A model generated the notes under the pieces. It was not told the DNA's origin, ran no database searches, and worked only from the letters and a program-made list of their open reading frames with translations. From NCBI GenBank assembly GCA_035376985.1, contig DAOSSA010000019.1, forward strand, positions 1 through 46,448: a stretch of 46,448 nt of DNA. The letters are read 5' to 3'. This document shows, one piece after another, positions 26,072-34,894 of the stretch. The stretch's first letter is position 1. Each line of letters begins with the position of its first letter. The position numbers and the translations under genes are program-made. This stretch comes from Brevifilum sp029548365. GTDB taxonomy: Bacteria; Chloroflexota; Anaerolineae; Anaerolineales; Anaerolineaceae.

Positions 26072-26419
26072 GTGCAACACAGGTTAAGATTAACCCGTAA
26101 CGATGAGATTAACCGTGTGCGCCAGGATGGACAGACCCTGGCAAACACGAACTTAGTGTTAGGCTTTCTGCCAAATCAATTGAAACAGAACCGCATCGCA
26201 ATCATCGCTGGACGCTCTATTGGCGGAGCTGTCCAGAGGAATTTTGCTAAGCGGCGGTTAAGGTCTGCCATTCAAAGCCTTGTATCGGAATTTGATCAGG
26301 GGTTTGACATGGTACTGATTGCTAGAAAACCCATCCTAACGGTTAATTACGCTTTGATTGTCACTGGACTGAGAGACCTGGCGCAGGACGCGGGTTTGTT
26401 GAAAGACGAATTAAATTGA
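26072..26419 (+). CDS. rnpA: ribonuclease P protein component
   Basis: 115 aa from GTG 26072 (AGGACG 6-7 bp upstream). RnpA assists the RNase P RNA in 5' maturation of tRNAs. Seen: the N-terminal QHRLRLTRNDEINRVRQDG, the RNA-binding RNR-like motif in GGAVQRNFAKRRLRSAIQ, and FDMVLIARKP. It lies 56 bp after rpmH and overlaps the next gene by 4 bp (TTGA). Confidence 0.94.
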   Translation: MQHRLRLTRNDEINRVRQDGQTLANTNLVLGFLPNQLKQNRIAIIAGRSIGGAVQRNFAKRRLRSAIQSLVSEFDQGFDMVLIARKPILTVNYALIVTGLRDLAQDAGLLKDELN

Positions 26420-26709
26420 CTCAACGACAAAGTCAAACCGAGAATTCTATCCACAGCCCTGAATTGAGGGATTTACCTTTGAATATTCTCACATTCCCCA
26501 GGTGGGTTTTATTGATTTTGATTCGCGGATATCAAATACTCATCTCCCCGGCACTCCCAGCTGATACCTGCCGTTTTTATCCCACATGTTCACATTTCAG
26601 TTACCAGGCGATATTCAAGTATGGGGCATTCAAGGGCGGCTGGATGGCGCTTAAACGGATTGCCCGTTGTAATCCTTATAACCCGGGTGGTTTTGACCCG
26701 GTACCATAA
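26416..26709 (+). CDS. yidD: membrane protein insertion efficiency factor YidD
   Basis: 97 aa with a TTG start overlapping the rnpA stop (TTGA); no ATG or GTG lies in frame before the conserved part. Seen: the amphipathic LILIRGYQILISPALPADTCRFYPTCSHFSYQAI and the KRIARCNPYNPGGFDPVP ending, all YidD hallmarks. It is thought to aid YidC-dependent insertion. The N-terminal 20-25 residues before LNILTFPRW are atypical, so a later TTG start remains possible. Confidence 0.9.
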   Translation: MTQRQSQTENSIHSPELRDLPLNILTFPRWVLLILIRGYQILISPALPADTCRFYPTCSHFSYQAIFKYGAFKGGWMALKRIARCNPYNPGGFDPVP

Positions 26710-26732
26710 CGAAAGTGAGAAGAGAAAAGTAT

Positions 26733-27794
26733 ATGAAAAAACCTCACATTTTACTAATTGGGATGCTGGTTGGACTGACCTTCGTCCTGAGCGCCTGTGC
26801 ACCCGGGCCCAGGGTATCCGGGACCCCGGGACTGGAACTTTCGGGAGACCAGGCTTTTGTCGCCTACAGCAATTTCCTCTATGCTCTGAAGGCAAATTCT
26901 GGCACAGTGGAATGGGCTTATCCTGAAGAATCGAAAAACACGGTGTTGTTTTTTGCGCAGCCCCTAGTGATCGACGAGAATGTCTATGTGGGTGATGTTG
27001 CGAAAACATTCCACAAAATTGATCGCAGTAACGGCAATTTAGTATGGACCTTCACTGGCGCCAAGGGCTATTATTTAGGCCAGGCGAACGAAGGACATGG
27101 GATGATTTTTGCTCCCAACAATGACGGCAATCTGTACGCCCTCGATTTACAGGGCAACTTACAGTGGGTGTTTGAAACCCAGCATTATATCTGGTCGCAG
27201 CCACAAATTGGCCCGGACGCTGTTTACATCAGCTCTATGGACAAGTTTGTTTATGCAATCTCAACGGATGGGAAGCAGCTTTGGGAGAGGGAGATGGATG
27301 GCGCTGTTGTTGCCAGCCCGGTTCTAAGCGAGGACGCCGGCACACTTTTCGTAGGCTCCATGGGCAGTGATTTTGTCGCGCTCAGAACATCCGATGGACA
27401 AAAGATCTGGTCCTTCACCGCAGAGGAGGGCATTTGGGGGCAGGCAATTCTGGCAGACAACAAGTTGTACTTTGCTGATTCCAGCGGATTCTTATACATT
27501 CTCGACCCGCTAAGCGGCGCGGAGAAAAACCGTGTGCAAATAGGCGAACCGGTGATTGGTGGTTTGCTTGCATTGCCCGACGGGATTGCCCTGGTCACTG
27601 AAAAAGGCAACCTTAAAGTGCTGGAATTTGATGGCGCGACCCGGTGGGAAGCAAGAATCTCGGGAAATGTTTTTCAAAGGCCGGTTGCCAGCGATGATTA
27701 CCTGATGGTGGCTGCAGTTGACGGAGACAACATGATTTATGCTTTTGATGTCCAGTCCGGTGCACAAAAATGGTCAGTTACCCCTAAGAAATAG
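26733..27794 (+). CDS. PQQ-like beta-propeller lipoprotein (BamB-like)
   Basis: 353 aa from ATG 26733 (AGAGAAAAG upstream); an in-frame GTG at 26715 lacks support. The signal peptide ends VLSAC, a lipobox, so the protein is anchored outside the membrane. The rest consists of repeated blades of about 40 residues with the PQQ/BamB pattern: VYVGDVAKTFHKID, GNLYALDLQGNLQW, VYAISTDGKQLWE, DFVALRTSDGQKIW, FLYILDPLSGAEK and YAFDVQSGAQKWS. No PQQ-dehydrogenase catalytic residues are seen; this is a scaffold-type propeller. It sits between yidD (23 bp) and yidC (11 bp), suggesting a role in membrane protein biogenesis or folding of inserted proteins. Confidence 0.88.
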   Translation: MKKPHILLIGMLVGLTFVLSACAPGPRVSGTPGLELSGDQAFVAYSNFLYALKANSGTVEWAYPEESKNTVLFFAQPLVIDENVYVGDVAKTFHKIDRSNGNLVWTFTGAKGYYLGQANEGHGMIFAPNNDGNLYALDLQGNLQWVFETQHYIWSQPQIGPDAVYISSMDKFVYAISTDGKQLWEREMDGAVVASPVLSEDAGTLFVGSMGSDFVALRTSDGQKIWSFTAEEGIWGQAILADNKLYFADSSGFLYILDPLSGAEKNRVQIGEPVIGGLLALPDGIALVTEKGNLKVLEFDGATRWEARISGNVFQRPVASDDYLMVAAVDGDNMIYAFDVQSGAQKWSVTPKK

Positions 27795-27805
27795 AGGAAA
27801 ATTTT

Positions 27806-28717
27806 ATGTGGGAAACAATTGTTATTCAACCCTTTTTGAATGTCTTGTTGTTGATCAACTCATGGGTCGGTAATTTTGGCATCTCAATCATCCTGTTCAC
27901 GCTCCTGGTTCGGTTAATCACGCACCCTTTGACCGTTAAACAATTTAAGGCAACCCAGGGAATGCAGCAACTGCAAAGCGATCCTCGCTATAAAAAAATA
28001 ATGGAGAAATACAAGGACGACAAAGAGCGCTTGTCCCAGGAGCAGATGAAGCTTTACAAAGAATTGGGCATCAACCCGATGGGGTCTTGTTTACCGACCC
28101 TGATCCAGCTTCCGCTTATGCTGGGTTTGTACCAGAGCGTGGTACGGGCGATGGCTGCCTCGCCTGTTGAACTTTTTCGTCTTGCCCAAAGTATTTATCC
28201 TCGATTTATCAACCCGGCGGTTGTTTTACCATTACAAAACCGGTTTTTGTGGATGGACTTGGGGCAGCCTGAACGGTTGACCGTGTTTGGATATGGAATT
28301 CCTGTCCTGGCCATCTTAGTGGTGATCACCACTTTCTTGCAATCGAAACTGATTGAACCCCCTTCATCCAACGGTGGACAGGCTGAGATGATGACCAAAT
28401 CCATGAATCTTTATATGCCCTTGTTGATGGGCTTTATGGCTTATTCGCTTGCCTCTGGCCTGGCGTTATACTTCCTGGCAGGTAATTTGATCGGTATCGC
28501 CCAGTATTCAATCCTTGGGAGGGCTAACTGGAAGAATATTTTACCCTTCTTGAAAGGTAAAGAAACTGACCAGACCCAGGGAAATATACCGGTGAAAGTC
28601 GTTGACGTGGTTCCTGAAGAGGTCCCTCAAAAACCATCGCATGCAAAAACAACACCGTCGACGGATAAACGGATGACCAAACCCCACAAACAACGGTACG
28701 ATCGCAAGAAGAAGTAG
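27806..28717 (+). CDS. yidC: membrane protein insertase YidC
   Basis: 303 aa, short YidC/Oxa1/SpoIIIJ form without the large periplasmic domain. Seen: GNFGISIILFTLLVRLITHPLT (the groove Arg), the cytoplasmic hairpin loop KYKDDKERLSQEQMKLYKELGINPMGSCLPTLIQLP, five membrane segments, and a Lys/Arg-rich tail ending KRYDRKKK that should contact ribosomes. It inserts membrane proteins with or without Sec. The preceding propeller lipoprotein and yidD are in the same transcript, and jag follows after 51 bp. Confidence 0.95.
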   Translation: MWETIVIQPFLNVLLLINSWVGNFGISIILFTLLVRLITHPLTVKQFKATQGMQQLQSDPRYKKIMEKYKDDKERLSQEQMKLYKELGINPMGSCLPTLIQLPLMLGLYQSVVRAMAASPVELFRLAQSIYPRFINPAVVLPLQNRFLWMDLGQPERLTVFGYGIPVLAILVVITTFLQSKLIEPPSSNGGQAEMMTKSMNLYMPLLMGFMAYSLASGLALYFLAGNLIGIAQYSILGRANWKNILPFLKGKETDQTQGNIPVKVVDVVPEEVPQKPSHAKTTPSTDKRMTKPHKQRYDRKKK

Positions 28718-28768
28718 GAAGTCTATTTTTCCTCAGCCCTGAGAAAGTGTGTAAAGGGAGCAGATTTT

Positions 28769-29503
28769 ATGTCAGAAGAAAGAACGAAGCTGGAAGTGAT
28801 TGCGCCTTCTGTTGAAGAAGCGATTAAAAAAGGTTTACAAATACTGGGGCTAACACGAGCTGATATTGATGTTGAGATACTGGATGAGGGGAAAAAGGGT
28901 CTGTTGGGGCTTGGCACCCGACAGGCGCGGATTGTCTTGAAAATCAAACCTCAGCTTTTTGAAGCAGCAGTGGATGCATTTGCGGATAAACCCGGTCTTT
29001 CAACTCAAAATGATGGGATCACACCCATTGATGAACCGGAAGAAGTGATCATTGCCAGGGAGACCATCCATATTATCCTGGAAAAGATGCGCGTCACGGC
29101 CAATGTTTCAGTGCGCCTGGGCGAATCTGATGAGAACAGGATTCGACCGGTCTTGATTGATATTGAGGGCGCTGATCTCAGCTTTTTAATTGGCCGGAAG
29201 GCAGAGACAATCAACGCGCTGCAGTTCATTACCAGTTTAATTGTGAGCCGCGAGGTGGGTCGCTGGATTCCATTGCAAATCGATGTTCAGAAATATCGTC
29301 AACGACGAGCCGATGAACTGAGGAAATTAGCCCAGAGAATTGCCGATCAGGTTGCCAGCACCGGGCGACAACAAGCCCTGGAACCGATGCCGCCCAATGA
29401 ACGCAGAATCGTTCATATTGAACTGCGGGATCATCCTGAAGTTGAAACAGAAAGTGATGGTGAAGATCCGAAACGAAAGGTTGTGGTCAGGCTTAAGAGA
29501 TGA
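28769..29503 (+). CDS. khpB: RNA-binding protein KhpB (Jag)
   Basis: 244 aa. Jag-N domain at 1-55 (KGLQILGLTRADIDVEILDEGKKGLLGLG), a KH domain with GADLSFLIGRKAETINALQFI (GxxxG-type loop variant IGRKA) and an R3H domain (around 155-220, with RRADELRKLAQRIADQV then NERRIVHIELRDHPEVETES). It is a cytoplasmic RNA-binding protein that, in Firmicutes, acts with KhpA on cell elongation and division. It is the last gene of the rpmH-yidC cluster. A strong ribosome-binding site (AAAGGGAG) is present. Confidence 0.94.
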   Translation: MSEERTKLEVIAPSVEEAIKKGLQILGLTRADIDVEILDEGKKGLLGLGTRQARIVLKIKPQLFEAAVDAFADKPGLSTQNDGITPIDEPEEVIIARETIHIILEKMRVTANVSVRLGESDENRIRPVLIDIEGADLSFLIGRKAETINALQFITSLIVSREVGRWIPLQIDVQKYRQRRADELRKLAQRIADQVASTGRQQALEPMPPNERRIVHIELRDHPEVETESDGEDPKRKVVVRLKR

Positions 29504-29605
29504 CCTGGATTTTTCGGACATAACACACTGTAAGGCCGTGTGGGCAGGAGAGCGCCTGCCTGTGCGACTTTAAATTGATTTTGGAAAAACACTCCGGAGG
29601 TGCTA

Positions 29606-30916
29606 ATGCGAGCCGTAGATATCATCGAAAAAAAGCGCGATGGTATCGAACTTTCAAGTCAAGAGATTGAATACTTCGTCAGGGGATATACGAATGGCGA
29701 GATCCCTGATTACCAGGCTGCTGCCTGGGCAATGGCTGTTTTGTTGAAGGGAATGACCGCTAAAGAAACCACGTTCCTGACTCTCGCCATGGCAAATTCA
29801 GGCGAAAAACTTGACTTAAGCCACGTGGTTGATATTGTCGTCGATAAGCATTCATCTGGAGGCGTTGGCGACAAAACTTCGATCGTTGTGGTTCCGCTGG
29901 TGAGAGCATGTGGGTTGCCGGTGGGTAAGATGTCCGGTCATGGGCTGGGTTTCAGCGGAGGCACACTGGATAAGCTCGAATCGATACCCGGGTTCCGAAC
30001 AAACTTGAGCAAGGATGAGTTTTACCATCAACTGGGTACACTGGGGATGGTATTATCAGGCCAAAGTGTTGATCTGGCGCCAGCCGATGGAAAATTCTAC
30101 GCGTTGAGAGATGTAACCGGGACCGTGCAGTCAATCCCATTGATTGCCTCTTCGATTATGAGTAAAAAAATTGCCGCGGGCGCCCAGGCAATCGTTCTTG
30201 ACGTGAAAGTGGGCTATGGCGCCTTCATGAAAACACTGGATGAAGCCCGGGAGCTGGCTGAGTTAATGGTATCGATTGGGGATCTGAGTGGCAGAGATGT
30301 TGCAGCAGTGCTTTCAGACATGAATCAGCCGCTGGGGCAGGCTGTGGGAAATGCGCTGGAAATGAAAGAGGCGATTCTAACCCTGCGAGGTGAAGGACCG
30401 GCGGATTTTCGGGCGCATTGCCTGGAAATTTCCGGTCAAATGCTAGTGTTGGGAAAACGAGCTGAGACCATTGAGAAGGCCAGAGCAATGGCCGAGGATG
30501 CATTGGCGACAGGCCAGGGGTTGGAATATCTCAGACGGCTGGTCGACGCGCAGGGCGGGGATGTCAGCTATGTGGATCACCCGAATAAACTACCTCAAGC
30601 GCCGATTGAATCGGTGATTACGGCGCCCTTAAACGGATATCTCCACGAGGTAAATGCAAGGTTGGTTGGAGAGGCAGCGGTACTTCTGGGCGCTGGACGG
30701 TCAAAAAAAGGTGAAGAAATCGATCTTGCGGTGGGGATTTCTGTCCTGGTCAAAGTTGGCGATTACGTGGAGGTCGGTCAGCCGTTATTCCTGGTCCACG
30801 CGCGGGATGAAACAACGCTGAACCTGGCAACAGAGCAATTGTCTGCTGCAAGCGTCATTGCGGATCAGCCCAAGGCTCCACTTCCATTATTCTATGGGTT
30901 GGTGAGCTCTGATTAG
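29606..30916 (+). CDS. pyrimidine-nucleoside / thymidine phosphorylase
   Basis: 436 aa from ATG 29606 (CCGGAGG upstream). It cleaves thymidine or uridine with phosphate to base and pentose-1-phosphate. Seen: GEIPDYQAAAWAMAVLLKGM, KHSSGGVGDKTSIVVVPL (phosphate loop), GRGLGHTGGTLDKLES-like GHGLGFSGGTLDKLES, LRDVTGTVQSIPLIASSIMSKKIA, DVKVGYGAFMK, and the C-terminal biotinyl-like domain in AVGISVLVKVGDYVEVGQPL. It belongs to the Pdp/DeoA family; the two cannot be distinguished by eye. It fits a role in nucleoside salvage with the secreted nuclease and adenosine deaminase elsewhere in the window. Confidence 0.94.
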   Translation: MRAVDIIEKKRDGIELSSQEIEYFVRGYTNGEIPDYQAAAWAMAVLLKGMTAKETTFLTLAMANSGEKLDLSHVVDIVVDKHSSGGVGDKTSIVVVPLVRACGLPVGKMSGHGLGFSGGTLDKLESIPGFRTNLSKDEFYHQLGTLGMVLSGQSVDLAPADGKFYALRDVTGTVQSIPLIASSIMSKKIAAGAQAIVLDVKVGYGAFMKTLDEARELAELMVSIGDLSGRDVAAVLSDMNQPLGQAVGNALEMKEAILTLRGEGPADFRAHCLEISGQMLVLGKRAETIEKARAMAEDALATGQGLEYLRRLVDAQGGDVSYVDHPNKLPQAPIESVITAPLNGYLHEVNARLVGEAAVLLGAGRSKKGEEIDLAVGISVLVKVGDYVEVGQPLFLVHARDETTLNLATEQLSAASVIADQPKAPLPLFYGLVSSD

Positions 30917-31061
30917 CGCCATGTGTTGAAGGGCAATACCTTCTGGCGCCAGAAAAGATGACGATTAACCCGGATGGAACAAAATCTTTGCAGTCAATAA
31001 AAAAAGAGCCTGGCAGATCAGCTGGCACTTTTTTCAATATAACACGATTATTGGAGGAACA

Positions 31062-32468
31062 ATGGAAAAAGCAAAACTTGCAGTTGTTGGTTTGGGCGTC
31101 ATGGGTCAGAACCTGGCGCTGAATATTGCCAATAAAGGCTACCCTGTGGCTGTGTTTAATCGCACCGAGTCAGTCACTCGGCAATTTGTCGCCGGCTTGC
31201 CTGCCGATCAGGGAATTATTGGCACCTACAGCTATGTGGATTTGGCAGCCAGCCTGGAAAAGCCGCGCCGGATCATGTTGATGGTCAAAGCCGGGCCTGC
31301 TGTGGATGCAGTCATCGCGGCGCTTAAACCCCACCTCGAACCCGGGGATATTTTAATTGATGGTGGAAACTCATATTTCGAGGACACCGAACGGCGCACG
31401 GTTGAGCTGGAAAAGGAAGGGTTTTTATTTATTGGTACAGGCGTCTCGGGCGGAGAAGAGGGTGCTTTACATGGTCCCAGCATTATGCCGGGGGGCAGCG
31501 CAGATGCGTGGGAAGCCCTGAAGGAAATGTTCACAGCTGCTGCTGCAAAGGCATATGATGGAGAACCCTGTGTGAACTACATCGGGCCGCGCGGCGCCGG
31601 TCATTACGTCAAGACTGTGCATAATGGGATTGAATATGCGATTATGCAGATGATTGCCGAAGTTTATGACCTGCTGAACCGGGGTCTGGGCCTTTCGGCG
31701 ATGGAATTGAGCGAGCTTTTTAAAGAATGGGACGCAGGCGAATTGGCGTCTTACCTGGTGGAGATCACCTACAAGATCTTTGAAAAAGTTGACCCCGAAA
31801 CGGGCAAACCGCTGGTGGATTTAATCGTGGATGAAGCCCAGCAAAAGGGAACCGGAAAGTGGACCTCCCAAAATGCATTTGATTTGGGCGCCCCGACGCA
31901 TACCATCAACGCGGCAGTTACCAGTCGGATTATCTCTGGCATGAAAAACCAGCGCACAGCGGCTCAGGCATTAATTGATGGTCCAGCAGTAAAATTTTCA
32001 GGTGACCGGGAAGCAATGATTGACGCCATTAAAAATGCTTTATATGCGGGCATTATTCTTGCCTACGCACAGGGCTTCGGTTTGATGCATGTGGCTTCGG
32101 AAGAATATGATTATGATCTCGACATGCAGATGATTGCAAAAATCTGGCGGGCAGGTTGTATTATCCGGGCAGATTTGCTGGATGACATCATGAAGGCTTT
32201 CGACCGTGATCCGGGGTTGGTCAACCTGCTGCTGGATGACGCCTTCAGAGAAGTGGTCGTCAGCCGGCAGGTAGACTTGCGCCACGTGATTATCAACGGA
32301 ATCAAAATGGGAATCCCGGTATATGCGCTCAGCTCGGCGCTGGCTTATTTTGACGCCTACCGCACCGAGCGTTTGCCGGCTAATTTAACCCAGGCACAGC
32401 GCGATTATTTTGGTGCACACACTTATCGCCGCCTGGACAAAGAGGGTTCATTCCATACCGATTGGTAG
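31062..32468 (+). CDS. gnd: 6-phosphogluconate dehydrogenase (decarboxylating)
   Basis: 468 aa, the long GndA type. It oxidises 6-phosphogluconate to ribulose-5-phosphate with release of CO2 in the pentose phosphate pathway. Seen: VVGLGVMGQNLALNIANKGY (NADP(H) fold), GTGVSGGEEGALHGPSIMPGG, YIGPRGAGHYVKTVHNGIEYA with the catalytic Lys, GTGKWTSQNAFDLGAPTHTI, and the C-terminal RDYFGAHTYRRLDKEGSFHTDW carrying the substrate-binding Arg and His. All are intact. Strong ribosome-binding site (TTGGAGGAA). Confidence 0.97.
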   Translation: MEKAKLAVVGLGVMGQNLALNIANKGYPVAVFNRTESVTRQFVAGLPADQGIIGTYSYVDLAASLEKPRRIMLMVKAGPAVDAVIAALKPHLEPGDILIDGGNSYFEDTERRTVELEKEGFLFIGTGVSGGEEGALHGPSIMPGGSADAWEALKEMFTAAAAKAYDGEPCVNYIGPRGAGHYVKTVHNGIEYAIMQMIAEVYDLLNRGLGLSAMELSELFKEWDAGELASYLVEITYKIFEKVDPETGKPLVDLIVDEAQQKGTGKWTSQNAFDLGAPTHTINAAVTSRIISGMKNQRTAAQALIDGPAVKFSGDREAMIDAIKNALYAGIILAYAQGFGLMHVASEEYDYDLDMQMIAKIWRAGCIIRADLLDDIMKAFDRDPGLVNLLLDDAFREVVVSRQVDLRHVIINGIKMGIPVYALSSALAYFDAYRTERLPANLTQAQRDYFGAHTYRRLDKEGSFHTDW

Positions 32469-32527
32469 TTGACCCTCGTCCCATTTTTTTGACCATCAAT
32501 TGGTCATATTAATTTTCAACCACCTGA

Positions 32528-32569
32528 TGGGCATAAGCTGAGTACAAAGATGAACCCGGCTTATGCCCA
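32528..32569. repeat. 11-bp perfect inverted repeat over a stop codon
   Basis: TGGGCATAAGC (32528-32538) and GCTTATGCCCA (32559-32569), 20 bp apart. The right arm contains the final Trp-Ala-stop of the sugar isomerase gene on the minus strand, so the left arm is an inverted copy of the gene end. It could fold at the mRNA 3' end. A smaller hairpin, TGACCA-TCAAT-TGGTCA, lies at 32490-32507 behind gnd. No T-run follows, so termination is uncertain. Confidence 0.75.
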
Positions 32570-33523
32570 GAACATTGCACCGGGGGGATCGAAAATAATA
32601 GCCTCTTTCAACAAGGTGATTGCTTTAACCAGGCCTTCGTCATTGGACATCAGGGCATCCTCATGTTCAATCGAGATCACGTAATCGTACCCGACCAATC
32701 GCAGCGCGCTGGCGAAGTCTTTCCAGAATTTTAAGTCGTGTCCATAGCCGATGGTGCGAAAAGTCCAGGAGCGATCTGGGATGTTATGATAGGGTTTGTG
32801 GTCGTTGCAGCCGTTGACAGCCACATTGAGGGGATCGATATAACAATCTTTCCCATGGACGTGATGTATGGCATCGCCAAGTGTGCGAATGGCTGCCACC
32901 AGCTCCACGCCGTTCCAGACCAGGTGGCTGGGATCGAGATTGGCGCCCAGGGCTTGCCCGACTTCTGACCGCATGCGCAACAGGGTTTCCACGTTGTAGA
33001 TCAACATACCCGGATGAATTTCAATGCCGATCTTGACGCCGTGGTCGGCGGCAAAGGCTGCTGCATCCTTCCAATAGGGGATGGCGACCTGGTTCCACTG
33101 GTAATCGAGAATTTCAAGGAAATCCGGCGGCCAGGGGCAGGTGACCCAGTTAGGCATGCGGTCGCCCTCACATCCGGCGGGGAGCCCGGAGAAGGTATTC
33201 ACTACCGGCACGGTCATCAATTGCGCCAGTTGCACGGTTTTTCTGAAGAGATCATCCGCATGGTTTGCGATGGCCGGGTCAGGGTGAAGGGGATTGCCAT
33301 GGCAGCTAAGGGCGCTGATGAACATCCCGCGCTGATGAATTTCGTCGAGGTAAGCCTCTCGGGCTGGTTTTTCAGTCATCAAGCGCGCGAGGTCAAGATG
33401 AGCGCTGGCAGCAAAAGCGCCGGTGCCAATCTCAACTGCGGTTACACCCATGGCCTTAACTTTATCGAGGACTTCTGCAAAGGGCAAATCCTGGTACAGG
33501 GCTGTTAATACACCAATGTGCAT
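32561..33523 (-). CDS. sugar phosphate isomerase/epimerase, xylose isomerase-like TIM barrel
   Basis: 320 aa from ATG 33523, preceded by AAGGAGG at 8 bp (an upstream TTG at 33529 is too close). AP-endonuclease-2-like TIM barrel. Seen: AVEIGTGAF, LSCHGNPLHPD (His and Asn of the first metal region), IEIHPGM (Glu and His), LGANLDPSHLVWNG, IHHVHGKD and ISIEHEDALM. The metal set Glu-Asp-His-Glu looks complete, so isomerase or epimerase activity is likely; the substrate is unknown. It is the third gene of the cupin/SMP-30 operon, with 23 bp between its ribosome-binding region and the preceding stop. Confidence 0.88.
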   Translation of the reverse strand: MHIGVLTALYQDLPFAEVLDKVKAMGVTAVEIGTGAFAASAHLDLARLMTEKPAREAYLDEIHQRGMFISALSCHGNPLHPDPAIANHADDLFRKTVQLAQLMTVPVVNTFSGLPAGCEGDRMPNWVTCPWPPDFLEILDYQWNQVAIPYWKDAAAFAADHGVKIGIEIHPGMLIYNVETLLRMRSEVGQALGANLDPSHLVWNGVELVAAIRTLGDAIHHVHGKDCYIDPLNVAVNGCNDHKPYHNIPDRSWTFRTIGYGHDLKFWKDFASALRLVGYDYVISIEHEDALMSNDEGLVKAITLLKEAIIFDPPGAMFWA

Positions 33524-33546
33524 GTTCAAAACCTCCTTTTTAATTG

Positions 33547-34419
33547 CTATGATCCAAAGAAATGTGTGTTCTGACCGGTAGTTTCAGTGTGCACCACAAA
33601 TACACCACCAGCATGGGGCTGCTCATCCAGGGTTGATTGCGTGAGACCGGTACGGGCAGTGGTAATAAACAGGAGGTCGCCGCGCTCACCACCAAAACAG
33701 CAGGAAGTCACCCGTTGGGCAGGCAGTCTGATGGTGAGCAGGGGTACGCCGGCGGGGCTGTAACGAACAACCTGCCAGCCATTCCAGTGTGCGCTCCACA
33801 GGCAGCCCTCTGCATCAACGCACAGACCATCGGGGACGATCTCAGCGCTGGTTCGGGGCAGTTGTAGGAAGGGGCGTTGATTTCGAATAGCGCCGGTCTC
33901 CTGGTTGTAATCAAAACTGAAGATGGTGTACTGGCTGGAATCCGTGAAGTACATCGTATTCCGGGCAGGGCTCCAATCCAGGCCATTGGAAATGCCGAGA
34001 TTATTGAGCAGAATGTGCTGAGTGCCGTCAGGGTCCAGACGATATAATTCGGCCTGGGACTGCTCAGTGTCGATACTGCCAGCCCAGAACCGCCCGGCGG
34101 GGTCGACTTTGCCATCGTTGAGGCGCACATTGCTCCGCGGCGGCAGGGGGTTCCAGATCGGCTGAGTTTTCAGTCCATCCCATGCTAAAAAGCCCTGACC
34201 GGTAGCCAGTAGAAACCCATCTTCTTTTGTGAAGCAAAACGCGCCGATGGGCGTATCAAACCGGGTACGGGTGAAGGAGTTTAGTGTTGTGTCACTGCAG
34301 TAAAGAAATTGAGCTTCGATATCAACCCAGTACAGGCAGGATTTAACCGGGTGCCACAAGGGGCCTTCACCCAGGGTGTTGCCTGAATCGAATAGCAGTT
34401 CGGCGGTGATGGATTTCAT
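33547..34419 (-). CDS. SMP-30/gluconolactonase family protein
   Basis: 290 aa from ATG 34419. The start overlaps the cupin stop by one base (TGATG), giving translational coupling; the longer frame to 34449 lies inside the cupin gene. Six-bladed propeller lactonase fold. Seen: the metal-binding Glu in NTLGEGPLWHP, RSNVRLNDGKVDPAGRFWAGSID (Asn and Asp), LGISNGLDWSPARNTMYFTDS and PDGLCVDAEGCLWSAHW, covering the family metal ligands Glu, Asn and Asp. Probably hydrolyses a sugar lactone in the cytoplasm. Together with the isomerase and cupin it suggests an oxidative sugar-acid pathway. Confidence 0.92.
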   Translation of the reverse strand: MKSITAELLFDSGNTLGEGPLWHPVKSCLYWVDIEAQFLYCSDTTLNSFTRTRFDTPIGAFCFTKEDGFLLATGQGFLAWDGLKTQPIWNPLPPRSNVRLNDGKVDPAGRFWAGSIDTEQSQAELYRLDPDGTQHILLNNLGISNGLDWSPARNTMYFTDSSQYTIFSFDYNQETGAIRNQRPFLQLPRTSAEIVPDGLCVDAEGCLWSAHWNGWQVVRYSPAGVPLLTIRLPAQRVTSCCFGGERGDLLFITTARTGLTQSTLDEQPHAGGVFVVHTETTGQNTHFFGS

Positions 34420-34802
34420 CAATATTCTGCCTGGCGGGTGATCACACACAGAAAGCCCAGCGGCGAATCGCCGATGTTGACGAGCTGATGGATATCATTA
34501 CCTGCAATAAAGATGGCATCCAGCGGACCCAGTTCGTAAAACTCCTGGTTGATTTGCACCCTAGCCTTCCCATGCAGGATCACGATCCCGTGTTCGTGGG
34601 GGTGCTGGTCGAAGAAGGTGTTGTCACCGACCGGGACGTGAAAATAACGGATGACGAAATTCGGCGCGCCGTCATCCGGGCCGACCAGGACGTGTTTCAG
34701 GACTTGCCTGACTTCTTCGGTGCGGATTTCAAGCGGTTCCACCCCCTCCCAGGTGTAGTCCTGAGTGGTGGTGTCGCCTAAAAAGCGGTGAATTGTGGAC
34801 AT
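34419..34802 (-). CDS. cupin-domain protein
   Basis: 127 aa from ATG 34802, with AAGGAGAG 7 bp upstream. A single conserved beta-barrel cupin. The metal motif appears as HPHEHGIVILHGKARVQIN (His, His, Glu...), and the second motif as GPLDAIFIAGNDIHQLVNIGD with its His. No DNA-binding domain is fused. Such small cupins act as sugar isomerases, dioxygenase-like enzymes or ligand sensors. As first gene of the operon with SMP-30 and a sugar isomerase, it most likely acts on the same sugar or keto-acid. Confidence 0.88.
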   Translation of the reverse strand: MSTIHRFLGDTTTQDYTWEGVEPLEIRTEEVRQVLKHVLVGPDDGAPNFVIRYFHVPVGDNTFFDQHPHEHGIVILHGKARVQINQEFYELGPLDAIFIAGNDIHQLVNIGDSPLGFLCVITRQAEY

Positions 34803-34837
34803 AGACACTCTCCTTGGCTGTTTGTGTTCTGGTAAGA

Positions 34838-34843
34838 ATTATA
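34838..34843 (-). promoter_or_regulatory. -10 box of the cupin operon
   Basis: TATAAT on the minus strand, about 36 bp before the cupin start. No clear -35. Confidence 0.5.
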
Positions 34844-34894
34844 ATGCCACTTTTTTACGGGGTGGGATGGTGCAGGTGATTAAGCATATCACGA

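Noticed and set aside
31000..31040. Rho-independent terminator after the nucleoside phosphorylase
   Set aside because: A T-run is present, but the preceding GCCTGGC/GCTGGC stem has internal mismatches and is weak.
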